Positions 52,780 to 62,946 of a stretch of 64,000 nucleotides of DNA are shown here, one piece after another. Position 1 is the first letter of the stretch. Each line of letters starts with the position of its first letter. The stretch is taken from the NCBI GenBank assembly GCA_023014485.1, contig JAJOZX010003308.1, positions 354,001 to 418,000 on the forward strand, in the 5' to 3' direction. Origin of the DNA: Bathynomus jamesi (taxonomy: Eukaryota > Arthropoda > Malacostraca > Isopoda > Cirolanidae). The position numbers were made by a program, and so were the translations under genes. A model generated the notes under the pieces. That model saw nothing but the letters and a program-made list of their open reading frames with translations. It was not told the DNA's origin and did not search any database.

Positions 52780-53761
52780 CGGGTCCGCCAAAAAAAAAAC
52801 ATGTGCTTGATTGTAACGTAATAAGTCAAAATGTGTTTGGATGATTTATACAAAATTTACAGACAATAATTACCATTGAATTTTATATAAGCCAAAAAAT
52901 TTTTATAAATGAATGATTAAATTTGGTTGTTTAATATTAACTTGATTTTTTAGTTCCATAAATCCAAGTGCACATTGAAATAATTTTTCTCTCTTTTTCT
53001 CAGATAAAAAAAAATTACTGTAGACATCCCTCAAATGCCATTCTCTGATGAAGATAAAATAACTATTAAGCATTATAGGCTTAATAGGGAATATGAAAGT
53101 TAATGGCGAATATTATCGAAATGTTCTTTTAGCAAGCATGATTCCAGAGATGCGTGCTCCGGCAAATGGAGGTCATTTTTTTTCAACAGGATGGAGCGAG
53201 GGCACATACGGCAAAAGACACTGTCGCTTATTTAAATGAACGTGTTCCCGAATTTATTGAACCGGAGAATTGGCCTCCGAACAGTCCTGATTTGAATCCT
53301 GTTCATTTTGGGATCTGGGAAAATTTGTCAGAACGAGTTTACGCGGTAAGAAAATGAGAAATGTTAAACCACCCGAGAGATGTTCTGATTGAACAATTGG
53401 CCGAATTTCCACAAGACCAGATTGATTCAGCAGTAGATCAGTTTAGACCAAGACTTCGAAAAGTAATAGAAGTGGGAGGAAAACATATTGAACACTATTT
53501 TTAGTTTGACATTTTAATAACAATTTTATAGGAAAGGAATTTTTGGTCGTATAATAAAGAAATTTGGAGTATTTACCGTATCTTTACATTCTAGTTTTGT
53601 TTACGCGCTAAAATGAGGTCTATTCAGCGACTGTGCTAAAAATTTAAAGAAATGTTGTCAGATAATGTTATTTTATTTTGTTAAAGTTTTATCAAAAGAT
53701 AAAAGAAATTAATGAGTTTAAAAGGAAAAATACAGACGCATGTTTTTTTTGGTGGACCCTG
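52780..53761 (+). mobile_element. Mariner-like element, ~980 bp
   Basis: Ends CGGGTCCGCCAAAAAAAAAA and TTTTTTTTGGTGGACCCTG are inverted. Contains a transposase C-terminal relic at 53130-53504. Confidence 0.75.
53130..53504 (+). pseudogene. Mariner-like transposase, C-terminal half
   Basis: The reading frame begins inside the catalytic domain with second Asp in FFQQDGARAHTA, then NWPPNSPDLNPVHFGIWENL (SPDLN box; third Asp expected here is His in NPVHF), then SERVYAVRK. After a stop and frame change at about 53357 it continues to a tail like VDQFRPRLRKVIEVGGKHIE (53420-53500). The N-terminus is missing. Confidence 0.75.
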
Positions 53762-53805
53762 TGTATATATTTACGAATCGGCGGTAAATTAAAGGACATA
53801 TATAT

Positions 53806-54035
53806 ATAACCTTTGGTTAGCTTCTGCCCAAATTGTTCATTCTGACGAAGGTCAAGCTTTTCACTCCACCTTAGACCTACAGTTTAACGTAGAATCCGAA
53901 CCACGTCCCACCAGTAGCCCAGCGTCTTAACCACTAGGTTAAGACCCAGGGTACCCATTTATCTTCTACCAACCACTTTCTTTTATTGTGTGGAAGGATG
54001 AACAGCTGGGTTTTGCTGCGCGCCGGCTGTCGAAA
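53806..54035 (-). mobile_element. Composite SINE, copy 2
   Basis: Reverse-strand copy of the family at 23085 and 57172: tail AGCTTGACCTTCGTCAGAAT, second head GGGTACCCTGGGT, and CAGCAAAACCCAGCTGTTCA. The first tRNA head is truncated. Confidence 0.8.
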
Positions 54036-54135
54036 GCCAAATCGTTTGGGTAAAATTTTATACTGATAAAACATCCGTCAAAAAACAGATAATATCTTCA
54101 TAAAATTCCACAAGACTCATATAAAGCCTTCGTGT

Positions 54136-54190
54136 ATATATATATATATATATATGTTACACACAGACAGGGGACCATTCTGAGTTGTAT

Positions 54191-54268
<78 letters not shown>
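54136..54268. repeat. (TA)n and (CA)n microsatellites
   Basis: Two TA arrays flanking a 34-bp CA run; the second abuts the next element. Confidence 0.9.
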
Positions 54269-54272
<4 letters not shown>

Positions 54273-54687
54273 GTCATGCAAGAAGTAAATAGACAGCCCA
54301 GATTTTGCTGTAACAATTTGGCGTAAAAGATTCAACAATTCTGATCGTGTTGCTGGTTTTTTGGGCTTTTTACTAAAGTCTTGTCTAGTATTGCCCACAC
54401 GTGTTCTATGAGGTTCATGTCAGGGGACTGACTCGGCCAAGGAAGTCGTTTGATACCATTTCGCTCCTCCCATTCTTTCGTCTTTTTTGCAGTGTGGCAT
54501 GGGGCTCCATCTTCCATGAACAGGCAGCTGTCTTTTTCAATTTGACCACTTGAGAATATTGGCATAAGTCCTTCTTCAAGGATAGAAATGTAGGAAACGA
54601 ATATTAGTCATAATAATGGCAAAAAAATTGGATGCATACATTTTACCATAAAATGAAGGGTGTCTATTTACTTCTTGCATGACTCTG
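54269..54687 (-). mobile_element. Internally deleted Tc1-like element (419 bp)
   Basis: Ends CAGAGTCATGCAAGAAGTAA and TTACTTCTTGCATGACTCTG are perfectly inverted for about 27 bp, with TA on both sides. Confidence 0.9.
54332..54565 (-). pseudogene. Tc1-like transposase, C-terminal part
   Basis: Contains the second Asp in FMEDGAPCHTA, then RLPWPSQSPDMNLIEHVWAI, where the SPDMNxIE box holds the third acidic residue (Glu). DNA-binding region and first Asp absent. The end is a polar run that differs from typical Tc1 tails. Confidence 0.75.
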
Positions 54688-54932
54688 TATATATACTCGA
54701 GCTTTGGCTGTAAAATCCAAAGTTATGGTCAGATTTCAATATTTTTTTCGTATCCCACAACTAAGTAAATTTCCTACAGGGTGAGCGGATTTCAAAGAAA
54801 ACTAATGAAATGAAAATTACGGATTTGTTGAACATTTCTTTATGCCACTGGAAATTCTCCATTTACAATACTACTGCATTGTATTTGCAGATAAAAAGTT
54901 ACAAAGTACTCACATATGGTGCTACCTTCATG

Positions 54933-55161
54933 TTAAAAAAACTGCTCGATATGTTTACCACGAACTTCTACAACCTTTTTCACTCTAGGACGGAACTCAT
55001 GTATGGCTTTATTGATTTGTTCTCGTGGTAGCTCATCCCATTTTTGCAGAAGCTGTCGTAAATGAGCGACATTTCTTACTTTGACCCGATAAATTCTCTC
55101 TGACAAATTTTCCCAAAGGCCGTAATCGACAGGATTTAAATCAGGACTGTTTGGTGGCCAA
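54933..55161 (-). pseudogene. Mariner-like transposase C-terminal relic
   Basis: A 76-codon minus-strand frame without Met: WPPNSPDLNPVDYGLWENL (with the third catalytic Asp present), SERIYRVKVRNVAHLRQLL, WDELPREQINKAIHEFRPR, VKKVVEVRGKHIEQFF then stop. It belongs to the same family as 53130-53504 but in opposite orientation. Termini of this copy not identified. Confidence 0.75.
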
Positions 55162-55928
55162 ATTTAATACCGCTACCTGGTATTCCTTTGATATCTCCTG
55201 TTTTATCGATTTTCTTGAGAAGCTTGTCCAAACTTCCTGCAGTTGGCTTACCTTAATTAAAATCGCTTTAATTACACTGGTCAACACTCATTTTATTGCC
55301 AATCATATTAGAGTGATTTTGGGGTAACTTTGTGGTGCTGATTCCGAATATGACATCGGTTTTGCTAGATTGGCTCTAATTTATGAGATAATTGGTACCC
55401 CATTGAAACACGTAAAAATGCAAAAAATTTAATGTTCAGGCGGAGCCTACTTACAAATCGCATTGAAATTGTCTCAAATCATACAAAAGTAAACACATGA
55501 AATACATAATGGCATTTTATTCGGTCTCACCATCTAGAATGTTCCGGTAGTTTCCCATATGCACGCGTTATGGTTACGTTTCCTATTAATTGAGGATATT
55601 CATTATCTCAAGAACTAGAGCCAAATCGGAAAAACTACTTTCATTTTGGAATTCAGCAACCCCAAAATACCCTAAATTCGTACGAATTTCCTTGGCAACG
55701 AAACAAAAAAAATTTTTTGTTGAGCTGTGTTATCAACTTCAACCTATGATTAGCAAGATTTTTCTGGAATATTCGCCGTAAATCCAATTTCAAAGCTAAA
55801 ATGCTAAAAGATGGCATACAAACCATAAAATTACCTAGTAATAACATACTCAAATTTCATGGTTTTATGTAACGTATTTGCCGAGATATGAAGGATTTAA
55901 AAGGTCTCCCTTTTTTTTGCCGACCCGA
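55162..55928. other. No gene recognised
   Basis: AT-rich repeat-like sequence with short ORFs on both strands (for example 55590-55853), no motif. TA array at 55929-55950. Confidence 0.4.
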
Positions 55929-55950
55929 TATATATATATATATATATATT

Positions 55951-56147
55951 AGAGTAAGATTGTGAAACTAATGATTTCATGAAATCCCTGAAATTTTCAG
56001 TAATTTCGCGTAATTACTGTTTCACTCAGGGACTTCAGGAAGTTACTTAACTACTTAAGAATTTCACCTAACCTAACCTAATCTAACTTTCTGAAGTCCG
56101 TGAGTGAAACAGTAATTACGCGAAATCACTAGTTTCACAATCTTACT
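55951..56147. mobile_element. Fold-back MITE (AGTAAGATTGTGAAACTA)
   Basis: AGTAAGATTGTGAAACTA at both ends, inverted, with internal AGTAATTACGCGAAAT palindromes and a CCTAACCTAACC run. It follows a TA array. Confidence 0.7.
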
Positions 56148-56156
56148 GTAACATAA

Positions 56157-56161
<5 letters not shown>

Positions 56162-56187
<26 letters not shown>

Positions 56188-56192
56188 AAAGA
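56162..56192. repeat. (AAT)n microsatellite
   Basis: Trinucleotide run. Confidence 0.9.
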
Positions 56193-56235
56193 ATAGCCAT
56201 ACAATTGCAAAAACCACACTATTTATTTAACGCTA

Positions 56236-56267
56236 AAACGTTTCGAAAAGTGTACTTCGATCTTCAG
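56236..56267 (-). ncRNA. Orphan hammerhead-like motif
   Basis: On the minus strand: CTGAAGA, TCGAAGTACACTTTTC stem-loop region, GAAACG. No PLE coding sequence recognised nearby. Confidence 0.4.
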
Positions 56268-56916
56268 TAGCGACAAACACATTAAAAAGACATTGAAATA
56301 ATAGATCTAATTATTTCTAACAATTTTTAGATTAAAAATTAGATAAATTATTTGATATTTTGGAAACAAGACAATTTCATTGTTAGAAAATCGCATTAAT
56401 TCAAATCTTTCATAAAAACCAGAAAAACCTTCATCAAATAAACACATTTCCACTTAATACCATCCCCCCCCCATAATTAATCCATAACACTACACACACA
56501 CACACACACACACACACACCGCTGCATTCATAGCTTAAGTGGAAGTGTGAAGAGTTAAACACCTCTTTACATAGAGCACCATTCTGCCCATATGCCCGTT
56601 TCAATGTACGAGCAGTCGCAGCAGCATTGCCAAGCAACCAGCGGATCAAAGGCTTTCGTACGTGGTCCATCATCACTGAAAGCAACGGTGCTCTGCGTCA
56701 GTCTAATCCAAAGAACATCTTTATCCGTATTCAATTCAGTGCAATTTCGTTAGTTTGTATCGCAGACACCCCTAGTTATTATCAGTTCTGGGGCACGATT
56801 CTTCAGGAGCAAGTTGCACCGTAAGTTTTTTCCTCCCTAAGACAGCACAAATTTACCTGTATCAATTGCATACTCGTACTACTCAGGCTTGCTCTACACA
56901 AACTGGACCAAAAACC

Positions 56917-56920
<4 letters not shown>
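56268..56920. other. No gene recognised; (AC)n at 56493-56519
   Basis: Short ORFs on both strands in 56434-56824 without motifs. Confidence 0.4.
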
Positions 56921-56959
<39 letters not shown>

Positions 56960-57031
56960 ATGCAAACCCACAAGGAAGAGAAAAATGATTCCAAGGTCTT
57001 TCGTGTATTCAGAAGCACACCTTGTCATTCC

Positions 57032-57065
57032 CTGACGAGGTGTACTTCTCAATACACGAAAGGCC
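57032..57065 (+). ncRNA. Hammerhead-like motif in an inverted repeat
   Basis: CTGACGA, GTGTA...TACAC stem, GAAAGG. It lies in an inverted repeat (56955-57110) similar to 51462-51640. Confidence 0.45.
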
Positions 57066-57171
57066 TTGGAATTATTTTTCTTTTTCCTTGTGGTTTGCAT
57101 CATTCATTCATTTCACGTGTCTAATTGTGAAATTCATCCCATATATATTATATATATATATATAATTATAT

Positions 57172-57447
57172 AGTGGTTAGCGTCGCTGACTACTAATCCA
57201 TCGGCCCCGGGATCGAGACCCGATGACGGCAGCCGGCGCGCAGCAAAACCCAGCTGTTCATCCTTCCACACAATAAAGAAAGTGGTTGGTAGATAAATGG
57301 GTACCCTGGGTAGCCTTGTGCTTCAGACGCTGGGCTGCTGGTGGGCATGGTTCGGATTCCACGTTAAACTGTAGGTCTAAGGTGGAGTGAAAAGCTTGAC
57401 CTTCGTCAGAATGAACAATTCGGGCGGAAGCTAACCAAAGGTTATAC
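57172..57447 (+). mobile_element. Composite SINE, copy 3
   Basis: TAGTGGTTAGCGTCG A-box-like start, CGGGATCGAGACCCG B-box-like region, CAGCAAAACCCAGCTGTTCA, second head GGGTACCCTGGGTAGCC and tail TGACCTTCGTCAGAATGAAC. The fullest of the three copies. Confidence 0.8.
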
Positions 57448-57527
57448 TTTTGAACCTTTCAGATGTTTCGTGCGATGATTCCTCATTTGACGGAGGTCAG
57501 ACTCGTTGCCTCTCCTCTTGAGTTGGT

Positions 57528-57715
57528 CTATTGAAGTAAATCGTTGATTTCTTGCGCTCTCCACTTCACATAACCAGGTACTCCAGGTTCATCTGGAATT
57601 GTTCTGAGCCAGGCGTCTAGTCTTCTTTGGAAGATATTTACCGCTCCCCATTGATGTTCCTTAGTTGCCTGGACAACTGGTTGAGCAGCCTTGGCCCTCT
57701 CACAACAAAGCTATT
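57528..57715 (-). pseudogene. LINE RT C-terminal relic (RLDAWLRTIPDEP type)
   Basis: The minus-strand frame reads FVVRGPRLLNQLSRQLRNIN, a stop/frame change, then FQRRLDAWLRTIPDEPGVPG and a final stop at 57528. A phrase of form FxxxLDxxLxxxPDxPxxxGY closes the ORF of a group of arthropod non-LTR elements. Short relic. Confidence 0.5.
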
Positions 57716-57803
57716 TTCCTTCAGGGTTCAGGATGTTCCCTGTCTAGCCTTTAATTTGGGAACACGACACATTTTTCCTTTCCTACTTTCCACTCTTGTT
57801 TGA

Positions 57804-57955
57804 GTGTTTATAGGGTTCGAAGTGAGATTAGAGACTAGTTCGTGTTTATAGGGTTCGAAGTGAGATTAGAGACTAGTTCGTGTTTATAGGGTTCGAATTG
57901 AGATTACAGACTAGTTCGTGTTTATAGGGTTCGAAGTGAGATTAGAGACTAGTTC
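57804..57955. repeat. 38-bp tandem repeat, four units
   Basis: GTGTTTATAGGGTTCGAAGT starts units at 57804, 57842, 57880 and 57918 with one or two mismatches. Confidence 0.95.
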
Positions 57956-58184
57956 CTCCATTGTTTTCTAAGTCTAAATAATGATGTATTTCTCTCTTCT
58001 TCTTTACAGCGAATAGAAGTATAATTTACATAACCTTTGCCAGTAATTTAGTTTTTTTGTCTCTATTGATCTTGCATGCGAAGCTTTTCTGAATATACGT
58101 GCATGGAACAAGGAACTCTTTTGGGAATATATAGTATTAAGGAACGGGAGAACGAAGCACTGGTACGTGTTTTAGTTTTATTAG

Positions 58185-58218
58185 CAAACGTTTCGGCAAA
58201 ATTAGTTTCCATCTTCAG
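58185..58218 (-). ncRNA. Hammerhead-like motif after a Penelope-like relic
   Basis: On the minus strand: CTGAAGA, TGGAAACTAATTTTGCC, GAAACGTTTGC. Downstream of and on the same strand as 58560-58760. Confidence 0.5.
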
Positions 58219-58399
58219 TGCTAAAATGTTAAAACTAAACAAATAATTGTAATAAATGACAAAATAGTTAGATGTAATAAAACAATAAGCATATAGGGAA
58301 TTGTAAGATGTAAAAAGTAAACAAATAATTAAAAAGTGTGTCGCTTTATTATGAGGGTAGTAAAAAATGTCTTGGTGAATTTATAAGAAAAGGGTTATA

Positions 58400-58770
58400 A
58401 GGTAATTCATTAGGGTGACTTACCAAAATTCGGTTGGAGGTTGTAAATAAAGGTTGCGGAAGAAGGTCTGTTAAATTTAACCCAAATATTGGATGATAAA
58501 ACCTTCATTTCGACACGATTTTGTTTCGAATTAAAGAGAAGAACGGTCATTTTAACGGTGAGACAAGACGGTTTATTTCACTTTGCTTAAATTGAAGACG
58601 GAACTGTAGTCGTTGAGGCATCGTTCATTACTGTGGGTGTGTAATAGAGATTCTAGGATACGGAGATCGGTTGATTCGGTTGAGGAATCGATAATTTTGA
58701 AACTGGTATGGTGTAGTGGGGGTAGTGGGTTCGAGAAGGTGATCGCTTATTACTGACTTTAATACTTTAT
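58400..58770 (-). pseudogene. Penelope-like element C-terminal relic
   Basis: The minus-strand frame near 58725-58590 reads HHTSFKIIDSSTESTDLRIL, ESLLHTHSNERCLND, matching the C-terminal FxIL...LRILESLxI...PxLN pattern of the copy at 3.3 kb. Upstream and downstream frames are broken. Confidence 0.55.
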
Positions 58771-58851
58771 TTCAAGGTTCTAAAGTTATGGTTGAAATGG
58801 CGCCATACACTTCCCCAACAACAAACCTTCAATCAAATATTTTGTGTGTGT

Positions 58852-58890
58852 GTATATATATATATATATCTAGAGAGAGAGAGAGAGAGT
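58852..58890. repeat. (TA)n(GA)n microsatellite
   Basis: Short compound array near the LINE 3' end. Confidence 0.85.
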
Positions 58891-58990
58891 TACAAGGAGT
58901 TACAAGGAAAAGAAGTACCTCAAAAGGCCTTGCGGCCCATACCGAGGAGGTACCAATGGCAACGGGTGCCTGGGAAAATTTTGTACACAC

Positions 58991-59415
58991 TCAAATAGTG
59001 TGCAAGATTTGGTCTAACCTTTTCTTGAACTGATCCACAGAGGAACTGTTCACAACTTCCGAAGGTAACCTGTTCCACGTGTCACAGATCTTATACGTAA
59101 AGTAATTCCCACACACACTAGTCCTAAAACGTTTCAAATCCAACTTCCAACCATTGTTGCGAGTTGGGTTATCATTTAAACTAAACATACTTCTAAAATC
59201 GACATCGTTGAACCCGCGTAAGAGCTTGAAAACCTCGATCAGTTGACCGCGCAGCCTCCGAGGTTCAAGCGAAAACAAGTTCAGGGCGCGTAACCGTCGA
59301 TTGTAGCCCATATGCCTAACGGAAGGGATTAACTTTGTGGCCCTCGCCTGCACTCGCTCCAGCCTCTCAATATCTTTCCTGAGGTGGGCGACCAGAACTG
59401 CACAGCATACTCCAG
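58991..59415 (-). pseudogene. CR1-like LINE, 3' part of ORF2 (interrupted)
   Basis: The minus-strand frame ends at 58991. It reads LRKDIERLERVQARATKLIP, LRALNLFSLEPRRLRGQLIE, VFKLLRGFNDVDF, FRTSVCGNYFTYKICDTWNRLPSEVV. This is the conserved C-terminal region after RT in CR1-type LINEs. Its upstream continuation lies at 61784-63768; the transposon at 59416-61774 separates the two. Confidence 0.85.
59407..59415. repeat. 9-bp target duplication, left (ATACTCCAG)
   Basis: Identical to 61775-61783, on the other side of the inserted transposon. Confidence 0.85.
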
Positions 59416-61774
59416 TAGGGCGGGTCATACTATGCATTTTTTTTAAATCAATGGAGAGGGGTGTTCAAATGACATATTTTGGTGTATAGAACACAATTCT
59501 GAAGAAAATATTTAATTCTGATAACCCTAACGTACATCATTTTGCAGTTGATTATTATTAAATTGTTGATTATTTTACTATTGTAGTTACCCCAGAATAT
59601 GTCTTCTCACGTTTTCTATCATGGCTGCTCACGTTATCTCTCATAGAGCATTGTTCTAACTAATTCATATAAACACATATAATGTAATTCATATAATAAT
59701 AATAATATTTAAATACTCAAATAAAAAGGTGTGCCATTCCACTTAATTATAATTATCATACAGTTTGGTATATGAAATATTTTGACGGTTTGAGGATCTG
59801 GAATTGGAGAGAAGTGGTGATGAAGATGAGTTTGTTCCTGAAGTTGAGCTCTTCCCTCAAACTGACCCTAAGCCAGCAGCTTCGGCAAAGGTACAGAAAA
59901 ACTATGATGAGATTCAAAACATTGCCCTTGCTAGTGTAAGGTATGGCATAGGGCTGAGGCCAACTGCAGCGATAGCAACAGCAGCTCTGATTGACGCAGG
60001 AATCATCACAGAAGACAATACAAGTAAAGTGATTGATAAGAGCAAGGTCAAGAGAGCACAGGAGAAGTTGATGAGAGAGCTGGGGGGAACAGTTCGAGAA
60101 GAAGTGCAGGGAGGAGGGGGGGATCTCTTGCATCCTCTTTGATGGGCGGATTGACCTGACCAATGTGATGATGGAAGCTGAGGGCAGTGACCAATCTTTT
60201 CCCGCAACGATCAAGGAAGAACACTATAGTGTTGTTAGTGAGCCTGGCAGCTACTATCTGTTCCACTTTACCCCAGAGAAAGCAACTAAAGAGGAGTCAC
60301 ATGAGGAGAAGATTGCTAAGGTCCTGTTTGCCTGGCTGAAAGAGAGGGGTTATGATAAGACCTTGTTGGCCATTGGAGGAGACTCAACAAATGTCAACAC
60401 TGGTGTGAAAGCTGGAGCTGCACCTGGGGAGAAAGCTGGTCTGGTTGGTGTGCAACCTGCACACTGTTGAACTTCCCCTGCGCCAATCTCTTGTTGACTT
60501 TGATGGCCCCTACTCTGTCAGACAAAAAATTTCCGGGCCAATAGGAAAGCTCCTGATTCTGCTACAGACTTGATATCAATCCAAACTTCACCCGAATCTC
60601 TGTTGGCCCTCCACTGATCAAGCTTCCTGACAAGGTCATTCAAGATCTCTCAACTGATCAATACTATGGCTATAAAATTTTCTGTTGCAGTCAGGGATGG
60701 AGTACTTCCTGCAGGCTGGCTCTGTTAGAGATAGGTACCAGTAAACCACAGCCGCTGGCTCACCACAGCGAACAGGACTTCCTCAGCTCTGGGTGTCAAA
60801 GCACGGACTTAAAGGAAAGAACCTGAAGATTCTGCAATTCATTGTGGAATTCATCATTGGAGTGTATTACCCATGTTGGTCAACGTGAAGGTCAAGCACT
60901 CCTGGATCGAAGGGCCTAGGCACATCCTCTTTCAGCTGGACTGCCTCAAGTCCCAGAGAAAGGAGGTGCTGGATATTGTGATGCCAACTGTGAGAAGATC
61001 TGCTTGGTATGCCCACAGTGAAGTCATCCTCCCAAACACTACTCTGCCTGAGGATCAGAAGGAGAGGATTGAAGGGGTGGAGAGAATCCTGGCCATCAGG
61101 GAGAGAGGGGGACCCGGACACCAGCTGGGGGACTCCTCTGTTAGGAGCAGAAGGACACCTGACATCAATTGTGATGCTTCCAGCATCGGGTGACTTGATC
61201 AGCTGGTCAGAAGGGTGTCAGAGCCACCTCTCACCTGCTCTCTAAGCACCTCAGAGGTGAAAAACTTCATTAACACCCCCATGGAGGTGCGCAACTGGCC
61301 TTGCCACACACAAAGCATTGAGAGGGTTGTTAAAATGGTGACTGAGGCTTCTGCTAAGTACTTCTCACAGGAAAAGAGGGATGGGAGGGATCAGGGCTCA
61401 GGAGACCAGCAGGAAGCTGATGTCCAAGTCTGAGTCAAAGCAGGATTTGTGCAAACCTGGCAAAGTCAAGATGTCAGGAGAATGATCTTTGTAATTATAT
61501 CCAGGATATACAGCAGTTCCCTATTAATAAATATATTAAAGTTGATTTGGCCTTGTCAATATAAATGATTTACCTTACATCTTTTAAATATATTATAAAG
61601 GGGTTCAAAAGGGTAAAATTGGCAATTTAGAAATACAAAATGATGTAGGTTAGTATCCTATCAAAAAATAAGCTCATATTTGAATTCCCCATGTAAAAAA
61701 ACACATAATTTAGACACCCCTGATGGTAGGATTTCCTTCAGATTCATGTTGTCACCTGAGTACGACCCGCCCTA
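59416..61774 (+). mobile_element. RNase-H-like (hAT-resembling) transposon, copy 2, inside the LINE
   Basis: Ends TAGGGCGGGTCATACT and AGTACGACCCGCCCTA are inverted. A second shared block, AGGGGTGT, lies about 35 bp inside each end. Flanks are perfect 9-mers ATACTCCAG. Length 2359 bp. It carries a transposase related to 19571-22523. Confidence 0.85.
59804..61433 (+). pseudogene. Unclassified RNase-H-like transposase, copy 2, frame-broken
   Basis: Blocks: 59804-60142 (ERSGDEDEFVPEV, IQNIALASVRYGIGLRPTAA), 60165-60470 (PATIKEEHYSVV, YYLFHFTPE, LLAIGGDSTNVNTG at 60366-60404, then CNLH near 60455), a degraded stretch 60471-60870 (SRWLTT near 60742), then 60873-61193 (KVKHSWIEGPRHILFQLDCL, DIVMPTVRRSAWYAHSE) and 61215-61433 (PMEVRNWPCHTQSIERVVKM). 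Gene order and motifs equal those of the 19.4-kb copy. The Asp, C-x-x-H and RW order resembles hAT transposases. At least four frame changes. Confidence 0.65.
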
Positions 61775-61783
61775 ATACTCCAG
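61775..61783. repeat. 9-bp target duplication, right (ATACTCCAG)
   Basis: See 59407-59415. Confidence 0.85.
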
Positions 61784-62946
61784 GTGCGGCCGAACAAGGA
61801 ATTTATACAGTGAGAGCACAATCTCCTTGTTCCGAAACTGAAATTGCCTCCTCATATAACCCAATGTTTCTGGCTTTCTTTTCCACCTCTACACACTGTT
61901 TCGTAACTTAAGATCGCTGCTAATTAGCACACCCAAGTCCTTTCTAAATCAGTCACCTCGATATTACTACCAACATCGAGTAGTCCGACTTGGGATTGGC
62001 GTAGCCAATGTGCATCACTTTGCATTTACCCAAGTTTTAAACGGCATTTGCAATTTTTCGGACCAACTCTCCTATCCTACCTAGGTCCGCACGCAGTTCC
62101 TCGATCGCTTCGGGCGTCCCAACATTGGCCCCAAGCTTGGGTCATCAGCGAATTTGGCGATCCGACTAACGATGCCACCGTCGATATCATTTATGTAAAT
62201 GATAAACAACAGTGCCCCAAAACGGAACCCTGAGGAACCCAACTAAGTGAACGGGCCCAACCCAACCAACTAGCCCCTTTAATACCACCCTCTGCGCCTA
62301 TTCCTCAGTCAGTTTTCAATCCACCTACCTATTTCCCCACCGATACCAGCGCGCGCACTTTCGCCATTAGCACCGTCGGTGAGGTCCTTATCAAAGGCTT
62401 TCTGAAAGTCGAGATAAAAAGTATATCAATCGCCCCACTCTATCGTACTCACTCAACATGACGTGGAAAAACTCGAACAAGTTGGTGAGACACGACCTAT
62501 GCCGTCTAAACCCATGTTGGGAGTCCCCAAGCAGCTTTGTAGGAATCCAAATGGTCAACGATCCTATCAGCTATTATCCTTCTAATAATTACCTACAACT
62601 GAAGTGAGACTAATGGGACGATAGTTCCCTGGACTTTCGTGATCCCCTTTCTTAAAGATAGGGGTCACGTGGCTTCCCTCCAGTCACCAGGCACCTGGCC
62701 CATCTCCAACGATTGTTGAAGACTGTAGCCAGGTGGGGAGCCCACCTGGTCGCGCACTTCTCGCAACACTCTGCGGAGAAAACTGGTCTGGCCCAGGAGC
62801 CTTAAACGCGCTCAGTTTTGTCTATTCTATCGGCAACGACTGTCGCGGTACATCTAACACTATCCAGGCCAGCACCTTCGTGCCTCACGCCTGGCTCGGG
62901 GATGACGCGGTTATCCTCCCTGGTGAACACTCCCGCAAAGTACTCA
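61784..62946 (-). pseudogene. CR1-like LINE, reverse transcriptase domain (degraded)
   Basis: Minus-strand frames, interrupted by many indels, give in order: LVRPHLEY at the insertion edge, DLGVL and NLGKCKVMHIGY-like text, FADDPSLG (62140-62163; the usual FADDT box with Pro for Thr), GVLRFGAL with INDID (62195-62225), DKVPH-like and LSEYDRV segments, GFRRHRSCLTNLFEFF (62460-62520), and PIFKKGDHES (62635-62665). All are classic RT motifs of CR1 elements in reverse order along the plus strand. Confidence 0.75.

Noticed and set aside
59756..60266. Minus-strand ORFs over the second hAT-like transposase
   Set aside because: They are antisense to conserved coding blocks shared with the copy at 19.4-23.1 kb.
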